Shown piece after piece: positions 15,624 through 23,769 of a stretch of DNA of 23,769 nucleotides. Position 1 is the first letter of the stretch. The number at the start of each line of letters is the position of its first letter. The notes beneath the pieces were generated by a model, which saw only the letters and a program-made list of their open reading frames with translations, was not told where the DNA came from and did no database searches. The DNA is from Mesotaenium endlicherianum (taxonomy: Eukaryota > Streptophyta > Zygnematophyceae > Zygnematales > Mesotaeniaceae), in the NCBI GenBank assembly GCA_009602735.1, contig WELA01013488.1:66723-90491 (forward strand), in the 5' to 3' direction. A program made the position numbers and the translations under genes.

Positions 15624-18600
15624 ATGACGAGCGCTGTCTGGAAGTTGACCAGGTTGTGTGCGGCTTCCAGAGGCCTTAGGCATGAAGCTCCTGGAGGTCA
15701 TGAACTTAGTTCTGGGATTTTATATTCAGCTTGCAGATACTTGGCGACAACTTCCGCACTAAGACAGGAGACAAATGCCTCTACGGCAGCGAATGCTACC
15801 TCTGCGGCTGAACCTGTGCTAGGAAAATCTGGTCAGACACTTGTAGGTTCCACCACTGGTAGCATTCCAGTTGGTGCTGCAACTGCTGTCTCTGAGGCAG
15901 GCAAGACTGCATCAAGTGAAGCAGGAAAGTCAAGCACGCTACTGAAGGCGTTAAAGATCACCTTGGGCTTGGCACTTGCATCTGCTGGAGGCAGTTGTGC
16001 TTATGTCACTTATGGTGCGTCATTCCAAGTCCTAACATGCATCCGTTCCTGGTCCTGGTTTGCGGATCAGACACTGTAAAGGATATGTATACTTTGGAGA
16101 AAGTCACGGATCAGGTTTGTTGTACGAGGAGTAGGAGTCTCAGGGCATTCTGCCCAAGTGAAGTGCAACAGCATGACTGGGAGAGATACATTGTTTTATC
16201 TTGGGCAGCTCATAAGGGACTACATGGGAGTGGCAAGATCATGCTTCTGAGCCGATTGATTATCTGAGTGTGCAGCGTACGACACGGACACGTTGAGCGC
16301 GAAGCTGGCAGAGGCTCGCTCCCTATGCAGTTCCCCAGCTTCATCAGCCAGTAGAGATGATGCCGAGTCTGAACAGGTGGGCCCTACCATTCGAGGCCAG
16401 TTTACTCATGACTTTCACAGATTGTGCGAGCCTCCGCCAGCCCTTATGCTCACAGCACAAGAGAAGAAAACACTGGAAGTATTAACCCTGATGCACAAGA
16501 GAAGGGGATGGAAGATTTGAGCTCAAAGTAATCTGGAGGCAGGCACGCGAAGGCACCACGAGTGCGACACCTGCATGCGTCCTGGTGACTTGTTGCCCTT
16601 CTATCTTAGGCGAGGCGCATGGGGTCAGAAACCTGCCACAACTTGACCCCTCAGGTTTTACAAGGAAGCACCGTGTCATCTTGTCTGCCCACTGGCGGCT
16701 GTGCTGAATCTGGCGTAACGGCTAAAGATGAAGTCTGCGTTGCACGCACAGCTTCCAGCACAATCCCTCAGCTGGGGCTGGTTACTGAATTCAATTTGGC
16801 TGGGATCTGGGACTTGGGGGGATTTACTCCCGGGTGGGTGTGGGGAGTTTTGGGGCCCGGGGGGGGGGGCTGTGGGTGCAGGGCTCTGCAGTGAGAGAGA
16901 AGCTTCTGCGGCTGGCTGCAAGTGGTGTGCGCCTTTTCCTTTTCCAGCGTCCTGGGCTCCTTCACTTATGCCATTTGAAGCCCTTCAGCCGGCAGCTTGG
17001 CTACTCCGTGGCACATGGCCTAGCCACCCAGCCAGTGTGTTCTTTCTGGGGAGTCTCTCCTGTCCCTGTGCTTGCCTGTTGCAGCTGCCATGCAGTTGGC
17101 GTACTGAATTACCTCAGCTGGCTAGCTCCGCAGCCCCTCCCTCTTCTCCCGGAGTGACTGCGAGGAAGGAACAACATGAACAGCAGTGCATGCACCAATA
17201 GCCATCCGGGTGGTGGTCCTTCTGCCTCCTCCCACGGTTTATGAAATTGGCTCTCTGGGACAGCTGAGGGGGGAAGAAGGGCAAAGGGGCCCGGCGGTGA
17301 AGCTGATATGTGAGGGCAGCAGCGCAGGCTGCTTGGGTGGCCAGGATTCCGGGTTCTGCACTTTGGGACTGATGGGCCCTGCTCCTGCTCCTGCTCCTGC
17401 TGGGAGATGGAGATGGAGATGGCATGCAGGGATGTAGATGTACACGGTGCAAAGAGGAGCTGCCTGATGTGCTTCAGGTCGAGTAGGAGGTAGCGGAAGG
17501 ATCAGAGAACTGTCCAGCCCCATGGCTGCTCCCGCCTGCTACCTCTTAATTTCTGAAATATCTGCCCCCCCTCCCCCCACCCCCCCANGCCTCACGAACG
17601 CTGTAGCAAAGGTCGCCAATCTCTGCATGGTATACTGTCCCATGTGGCGCTTTCATCTCAAACTTTAGTGAGGCTGGGTGTAGCCGTTTGCCGCCTCAAC
17701 CTGTGGCTGGTAAGTGTCGAAAGTGACTGCCAGCTGGCGTGGTGGCATCAAAGTGTGTCCATTTTCTTCAGGGGCTGGAATAATATTTTGGTGCATTGGG
17801 GCTCCATTGGGGAAGAGGGGAGGGGATGCGATGGGGGGAAGGCCTTTCAGGTCTTTGGGGTCCATCCCTCCGTGAGGGGCTGGGGAAGTTGACACAGAAA
17901 GGGAGCAGTCAGTGTGGCCGCAAGGGATCGCGTGGGCCTGCTTGCTTGCTTGCTCTCCTCTTCAACGGGCTCTGTGCATGTGGGGCTGGGCAAGGGGCGC
18001 AGCGGGAGTGCTGGACATGGCGCAGTTCTACGTGGACAGCAGGCGCACCATTGAAGAGCAGATCCAGGTGTGTGTGTGTGTGCACGTTCACGTGCCTAAA
18101 GTGCCTGCTCGTCTGATTTCCACCCGAGGCTTTGGTTCTCTTCAAAGAGAGCTCTTGAGGATGCATGACGAGAGGCATAGCACGAGAAGGACGGGTGGTA
18201 AAGGACAGTCCTGTCATCCCTGTCATGTGTGGGATGTGACTCGAGTGCAGTGCAGTGCAGCGCCGTGTCAAGCTGGGTTAAGCAATCGTCTCTCGTGAGT
18301 GGCATAGGGCCAGATGTATCTGCAGCTGCATCAGCAGCAGCACTGCTTGTTAGGGGAGGCGGCAACGGCAGTGGCAGCAGCAGGAGGAGGTACCCTTGTG
18401 TGAGAGGGGTGCTGTGCTTGTTTGCAAGCCTGCCTTAGTCCATTGCCCTCTGGATGCTCCCTCTCTCTCCCGAAACAAAAGCTGACACGGGCAAAGGGAG
18501 TGGCAGGGATTCTCGGCGCCGTCGTCAGACAAGCTGCTGCCGGACCTGGCACCCAGCGAGCAGCACGTGTACACGCTGGTGCTGGACCTCAATGACACCC

Positions 18601-21600
18601 TTGTGCACTCCGACTGGAAGGTGCTCCCCCGCACGCACACGCACGCGCCCGTCCCCCCATCCTTTAAGCAATTTACACACTTGCGCATGGGCGTACCCAC
18701 ACAGCGACACATTCACCCACTCTTACCTTTGTACTCACTCACCCATGCGTGCAGGCGCGCGCGCGCGCGCGCACACACACACACACACACACGCACACAC
18801 ACCACCAATACACACACCCACATGCACGTGTCAATGTGCACCACCGCCTGCTGGGGTTGTCTGCTGCCACTTGTCAGGGCTGGATAATCTGCCTCCGTGG
18901 TTGCAGCCCTCCTGTTGGGCCTGCTGCTACAGCTAGAGGTGGAGGATTTTGGGGCTTTGGGGCTTTGTGGCGCTTGCCAATAACGTGAGCATGCGTGCAC
19001 GCTGGGCATCCCTCTGCTGGCAGGGGGGGGGTTTCCTAGCCCTCACCCGCCTGGCAGTGCCTGCCTGCCTGCGTGCGATGCTTCTTTTGATGTTCCTGAG
19101 CTTGCCCCGTGCCCGCCTTCTTCTGTTTGCTTTGCAGCCAGAGCAAGCATGCATGCATGCCGTGCAGTTGTGATTTGACTAGCCGAATCACCATCTGTAA
19201 CAAACAGCAGCACACTGGGCAAGAGTGACAAGACGCGGTTGTAGAAATACCTGCCCTATTTGTACACCTGTCGCTGCCAGCACCGCATCGAGGAGTACTC
19301 TGAGGTGCCTAGCGGATTGGAGAGGTGCAGGACGGATGGAGGCGCGCGATTGGCCAGGCTAGCTCTCCATCTGGTGGGGGCCCATTCACGAGCAGATGTG
19401 AGGGGTGTTGACGCGCGTGTGCGTGTGCGTGTGCGCGTGCGCGTGTGTGGGCGCGCAGAGGGACCGCGGGTGGCGCACGTTCAAGAGGCCGGGCGTGGAG
19501 CCGTTTCTGGAACGCATGGCGCACTACTTTGAGATTGTCGTCTTCTCCGACCAGCTCAACATCGTACGCTCCCCCCTGCTCGCCCCCCCCCTCACCCCTC
19601 TCCTTCTCTCTCATGAGCCGCCTGCTGATGCTGGGTGCCCGTCGTGGGTGAAGGGGAGGGATCACAGCAACTCCCCTCCTCACACGCGGGCTATATGCAT
19701 TGCATTAACCCCATCAACGAGCACGGCACGAGCATGTTGTGGAGGGATGGGCGCCAGACAGACAAAATGTGAAGGAGGAGGACATCTCTGGAGGGACACG
19801 TGTGCATCTCAGTGGAGGAAGTGGGGCGGGTTTGGGCTTAAGGATCTGCACCAGCTCCCAGCTACAGGCACGAAAGTGTACAACTATTAGTAGGAGTAGG
19901 AGGTAGCCTTAAGCCCCTGACTGTGCGTGCTTGCATCTGATGTACGGCCCTCAGGCGTGTGACTAGTGCCCGTGGCCTGTGGCGTGCATGTGCGCGTGTG
20001 TGTGCGTGTGTGTGGGGAGAGCAGACGGTGGACCCCATCCTGGACCGGCTGGACACCAAGGGCTGCATCCGCTACCGCCTCTACCGCGACGCCACCCAGT
20101 ACACCAATGGCCACTACATTCGCGTACCCACCCCGCCCTTCCCTGTTGCTCTGCTCACTCCTAGCTTTCCCTCCTCGCTGGGCACAAAGTAGGGCCAAGA
20201 AGTTGCCCCATGGAAAAAAGCAGCTCCCATTTGGGCACTAAGAAACCCTCCCCCCCCCCCCCCGGGGAAGTGAAGCTGCGCGGGGTTCTTGTTCTCTGGT
20301 GCCCTGCTTCAATGGCGAGGCCTCCCTCTCTCCTCACCCCCCCTTGAGGCCACTTGTTGTGCCAACTTTGTGATTCCAACACAACGGACAGGTATTGTTG
20401 TAATGTTTGACCCCTTCCCCCACCCATCGGCTGGGGGTGCTGCTCGGGGCGGGGGAAGGAGAAAGGAGTTGACCCCCTAAAGACTTCCGGCTCTATGTGC
20501 TCAATCGAAGCTGGCCTTCCGTCCCTTTGGCGACCTCCTTCCCAGCCCTTGCTTGTGCTCATGCCGTCGAGTTTGGTGGGTGCGTGGGGGACGGACGGGC
20601 ATGCAGGATCTGTCAAAGCTGAACCGCGACCCGGCGAGGGTGATGTACATCACGGGCGACCCCGAGAGCTGCGTGCAGGGCGCCAACATGCTGCACATCC
20701 CCGCCTGGAAGCTGGACGCCGCCGACACCGCACTGCTCGACCACCTGCCCTTCCTTGAGTGTCAGTTCTCTCTCTTCCTTCTCTCCCGTCTCCCCCGGGT
20801 GTCCTGCAAGGAGGCATGGCGCTGCAGCTGAGAGGTTGCTATGCCCATTGTGACAGTCACAATGGCTGCCTGCCAGGCAGCTTCTTCCTGCGTGGGGCCG
20901 TGGTGCCATGCTAGTAAAAAAACTCAACCTATCTGGATTACGAGGGTAAGGTACTGATGCAAGAACATGTCTAGTGGCATGGGGGCACTGCCCCATCCAA
21001 CTGAGCAGCAGCAGTCTACCCTTTGTGCCCGCTGATGCAGCAGTCGTGCGTGTGCGCCCGACTTTGAGGGGCTAATGTTGCTGTCATGTTACCAGCCCTC
21101 TGCCGTCTGAAGAATTGAGGAGCACAAGGCAGAGGCACTGTGAATTCACACCAGCCCCCTGGAGTATGGAGAGAGGGGCTGACAGAGAAGTGTATGCTCT
21201 CTCTTCCTCTCCCTCTCCCTCTCCCTCTCCCTCTCCCTCTCTCTTCATGTATTTGTTTGGGGGGGGGGGTGGGCATGGCAGTCGTGGCAAGACAGCGGCC
21301 GCCGGACACGCGCGCTGTGCTGGCATCGTATCGCGGCGAGGATGTGCCCGCCGCCTTTCGGGAGCGTGCAAAAGAGCACCAGAGGTGGGTCTCCCTCCCC
21401 TTCCCTCCCCTCCCTAACAGACACCGCAAGACAGCTCTGCCTTTCCTGCTGTGCTTCTGTCAGTGGAGTTGGAAAGCTGCATTAAGCCAGAAGGAATTCA
21501 GGCAGCATGCCTGCCTGCAAAGTAGGATGTTTCCGTGTGCCAAACCATGTGTGCTGCTCTGGTCTCAATAGGAGAAGCACAGGTCTTCCTACTGGTCTCC

Positions 21601-21842
21601 CTCCCTCCCACCCTTTGGATGTAGAGGATCGCGGCCACATGATGCACGTGTTTCATCCTCACTCCATGCTGCTTACTGCCATCTGCCTGCCGGCCTGCCT
21701 GGTGTCTGTGCACTTCCTTCGAGAGGGGTGGCTAATGTGCAACTCTTGGAGTGGGGAGGGTGTGCGGGATTGCTACTTCAGGAGAATGGAGGAGAGGAAG
21801 CAGCGGTCTCCCTTCTGGAGGGGCTCCTCTTCCGTTCGATGA
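15624..21842 (+). CDS. TIM50: Mitochondrial import inner membrane translocase subunit Tim50
   Basis: Tim50 is the receptor of the TIM23 translocase: it sits in the inner membrane, exposes an FCP-like domain to the intermembrane space and guides presequence proteins into the channel. Exons: 15624-16014, 16276-16376, 17607-17709 (predicted only from signals), 18003-18067, 18507-18620, 19459-19563, 20025-20123, 20607-20760, 21282-21384, 21782-21842. The joined model has 431 codons plus stop, with all phases agreeing. Residues 1-20 are a basic presequence, and about 107-130 a membrane helix ending AYVTYA. The FCP-like domain has TLVLDLNDTLVHSDWK (D247, N249), RGWRTFKRPGVEPFLE, DLSKLNRDPARV and DTRAVLASYRGEDV, and the protein ends with a basic tail before TGA. 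The second Asp of the phosphatase DxDxT motif is Asn, as in plant Tim50, so it is presumably not a phosphatase. FPG is divergent 926 bases upstream. Confidence 0.95.
17581..17588. other. C-rich stretch with an ambiguous base inside a TIM50 intron
   Basis: A stretch of mostly C at about 17564-17586 ends with A and one N (17588). It precedes the candidate exon at 17607 by about 20 bases and could serve as its pyrimidine tract. Confidence 0.6.
17607..17709 (+). other. TIM50: Candidate TIM50 exon predicted from splice signals and phase
   Basis: Exon 16276-16376 ends in phase 0, while exon 18003-18067 begins with two bases of a split codon, so an exon of length 3n+1 is needed between them. The segment from CTGTAG|CAA to GTGGCTG|GTAAGT is 103 bases (34 codons plus one), open throughout in the required frame, with a C-rich stretch before it and a perfect GTAAGT donor. 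Its translation (including SRLPPQPVA) is not clearly similar to other Tim50 proteins, so the exon is possible rather than proven. Confidence 0.45.
18068..18082 (+). repeat. (GT)n run forming the 5' end of a TIM50 intron
   Basis: The donor GT of the intron after exon 18003-18067 is the first unit of a run of about seven GT dinucleotides, so the exact splice position is defined by the reading frame and the CAG before it rather than by the run itself. Confidence 0.85.
18751..18802. repeat. (CG)n(CA)n alternating tract in a TIM50 intron
   Basis: About ten GC dinucleotides pass directly into a CA dinucleotide run, the mirror arrangement of the tract at 253-296. It lies in the intron between exons 18507-18620 and 19459-19563. 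It is a candidate for Z-DNA. Confidence 0.9.
19411..19458 (+). repeat. TG/CG alternating tract directly before a TIM50 acceptor
   Basis: Alternating GTGT/GCGC dinucleotides run up to the GCGCGCAG acceptor of exon 19459-19563. They replace the pyrimidine tract normally found there. A similar tract precedes exon 20025-20123 (about 19983-20014). Confidence 0.85.
21207..21242. repeat. (CTCCCT)n pyrimidine microsatellite in a TIM50 intron
   Basis: About six CTCCCT hexamers in the intron before exon 21282-21384. A G-run follows at about 21259-21269, between this pyrimidine tract and the acceptor. Confidence 0.85.
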
Positions 21843-23537
21843 TCCCTGAAGAGCTAGGGAAAGAGAGCCAAAAGGTCCAGGACCCATGTTCCAGGGTGCT
21901 GCCTAGCCAGCATGATGCACACGAGGTTTTGTGTGTGAAGCTCAATTGGTGTGTACATATTGACAGCCGGAAGAGGAGGGGGCGAGCATTCTGCTTGCGC
22001 TTTCTGCACGTGGAGGAGTGATGTATCGTGTTCTCCCCTCATTGTAGCGCATGTGTGGGGACTACAGCACAGCGAGCCAGTCTGGCGGTGAGCCGCGTGC
22101 CCGATCAGCCGGGCATTTGACACCTCCAGTAGTGGCGAATGGGTCGTACTTCTTGGCAGGTCAGATGCAATTGTTGTATACCGACTGTTTAAAACACCAG
22201 TTGTGTTTACATCGTGGCGATGCGCACGCAAGGAATATCTTTCATGGGCCCAAGAAGCTTGTGTTCTGTCGTCATTTGCTGCATGGTGGGCAAGGCAGAG
22301 TCTCTGCTACACACGGGCACAATCAGGGATCATAAGTATCTCAGATCGCTCCTCCAACGTGGAATTGACTGACTGGGAGGGACAATTTTTGCTTTAATCA
22401 TTTGCCCATTACAAGCAAGCAAAAGCTGACGAGAGGGGGCAGAAATGGAGAGGTGTAAGTTAAGGTATACGGCACAGGGAATGTTTGCAGTGTGAATGAC
22501 ACTTTTGAACATAGTGATCCCGGAGTGATTGAACTTGGGGCCAAAGCAGCGAGCAATATTTATATACACTTCGACACGAGCACTCAGGGCATCAGCGTGG
22601 ACTGGCTTATAAACATTATGTGGATGTTGGGTTTTGTTTTGTCGAAGTTGCTGAGGATATATCATAGGTAATGTGGACGGAGCCTGTGAGTTGCAGAAAG
22701 TTTGCTGACGTCAATTTGTGCAAGCCAGACTGGAACTGAATCAAACTTGGCCGTAAGATGGAATGATTGAGCATGTCACCGGGATCCCTGCCTTTGATCT
22801 AATAGGTCATTGGGTAGCTAGCTAAAGGGCAGTGTTCGAGGGCCATCAGCTCGTGCAGTGCGCAGTTTCAGAGATTGTTTGCTTCGTGCATTACGACTAC
22901 CTGTTGAGTCTTGCTAGCCTACATAAGAAAGAGTGGCACCAAGCAAGGAAATGAGAAACAAGTGTCATGTTCCAGGTGAAGGTTATTAAGCTGAAGCTTC
23001 CATCGTTTGGAGTAAAGTGAGGAAAATAAGATGGCCATAAACTTCGCAAGAGGACCACGCAGGCCGCCTTACAATCAGGAGGCTAAGGTCCAAAAAGGGA
23101 GGCGCCTGCAACAAGTGGGCAAGATAGATGCCCCCATGGAGCACACTCCTGAAAGGGTGAGGGAATCGATATTTATTTCACAGGATGCCTGGTTGGCAGC
23201 AGGAGGATAAGTTACCAAAATCACCCACATGATTCTTGCACCCTAGTTTAGTCATTGAAGGGTGGAGAGCTCCTCTGCTGCCTGCCTGCTTACACATCAC
23301 CGCTTACGTTTCCACGCTAGATATGAGCGGGGGGCCAAGGGCATCCCTCCCCCCTCCCTCCCCCCTGCGTATAAATTGATGACTAAACTCAGAATCATAG
23401 TTAGTCATGCAATTGAGCCCCTCTCCACGTACATATGCTGCAGTCAGAAGTGGCAAAGCAGCAGCTAGTAGGATGGTCGTGTATGCTTGCCATGCGCGCA
23501 GGGCAGCACCGCCTCGTGCTCTGCAGTCCAGATGCTT
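21843..23537. other. Stretch between TIM50 stop and the right-edge gene; no gene recognised
   Basis: The first part should be the 3' untranslated region of TIM50. A TGTAA, the polyadenylation element used by many green algae, occurs at about 22454, some 610 bases after the stop, but one pentamer is weak evidence. A 111-codon minus-strand open frame (22330-22665) matches nothing known to me. The rest shows no coding signal. Confidence 0.45.
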
Positions 23538-23769
23538 TCACTGTTGGAGAATGGCCTGGAGCACGCGCTTGCCCAGAAGCTCCATGACGGACGAGAAGAC
23601 GTCCACGGCCGGCAGGCGCGCGTCCCACTTCTCGCCGTTGAGCACCCCCAGGTCCGCCAGCGAGGGCTGCGAGGGCGCCGTCCACACAAAGCGCGGCCAC
23701 AGCGTGCGCATGGCCTCCACCTTCTTTGCCCTCTCCTCCTCGCTCACTCCTGTGTTGATGCCCCCCCCC
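23538..23769 (-). CDS. C-terminal part of an unrecognised protein, open at the right edge
   Basis: A GC-rich minus-strand reading frame enters from the right edge and ends at TGA at 23538-23540. Its composition and codon use resemble the exons of DXR, FPG and TIM50, unlike the neighbouring DNA. The translation includes EERAKKVEAMRTLWPRFVW and LPAVDVFSSVMELLGKRVLQ, with no stop for more than 70 codons. I do not recognise the family. The frame may instead leave by a GTGAAA donor at CAACA|GTGAAA, overlapping the stop, in which case this is an internal exon. The poly-C at the window end suggests an assembly break beside it, and a possible CACAG acceptor lies near 23750. Confidence 0.55.
   Translation of the reverse strand, partial: GGGINTGVSEEERAKKVEAMRTLWPRFVWTAPSQPSLADLGVLNGEKWDARLPAVDVFSSVMELLGKRVLQAILQQ

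Noticed and set aside
16377..17606. Several open frames in a TIM50 intron, such as 16728-17201
   Set aside because: They do not satisfy the phase requirement between the flanking exons and show no similarity to Tim50.
22330..22665. 111-codon minus-strand open frame
   Set aside because: No family recognised, no splice or codon-use support, and AT-rich unlike the true exons; it lies opposite the probable 3' UTR of TIM50.

Overview
This is a nuclear genomic window from a eukaryote of the green lineage, most likely a green alga. All three genes that can be identified have plant-type architecture: a plastid DXR with the PPAWPGRA stretch before its NADPH-binding motif, a zincless formamidopyrimidine-DNA glycosylase (FPG/MutM) with a long Lys/Glu-rich tail, and a Tim50 with the plant-type D-L-N-x-T motif. 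They are split into many short, GC-rich exons by GT-AG introns full of microsatellites. There are no operons, ribosome binding sites or CRISPR arrays. The exact species cannot be read from the sequence.

Layout. 1-2640: 5' half of a DXR gene on the minus strand (three exons resolved). Its first coding exon lies to the right and was not found; its 3' half lies beyond the left edge. 2641-8708: gene-poor, AT-richer DNA with decayed repeats, including a degenerate 180-bp tandem repeat and two polypurine/TG junctions resembling LTR-retrotransposon ends. 8709-14697: FPG on the minus strand, eight exons resolved; one exon, carrying part of the zincless-finger domain, is inferred to lie in the assembly gap at 10225-10699. 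14698-15623: 926-bp head-to-head spacer, a candidate bidirectional promoter. 15624-21842: TIM50 on the plus strand, ten exons including one predicted only from splice signals and phase; the model gives 431 residues. 21843-23537: no gene recognised. 23538 to the right edge: last part of an unrecognised minus-strand gene.

The genes serve unrelated pathways: plastid isoprenoid synthesis (DXR), base excision repair (FPG) and mitochondrial protein import (TIM50). The unusual signals are in the non-coding DNA: CCTG tetranucleotide arrays just inside two consecutive FPG donors, opposed CAG and CTG tracts inside one FPG intron, CG/TG alternating tracts around TIM50 splice sites where a pyrimidine tract would be expected, and the decayed 180-bp (60-codon) repeat. 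I did not find convincing evidence of a wholly new biological system.
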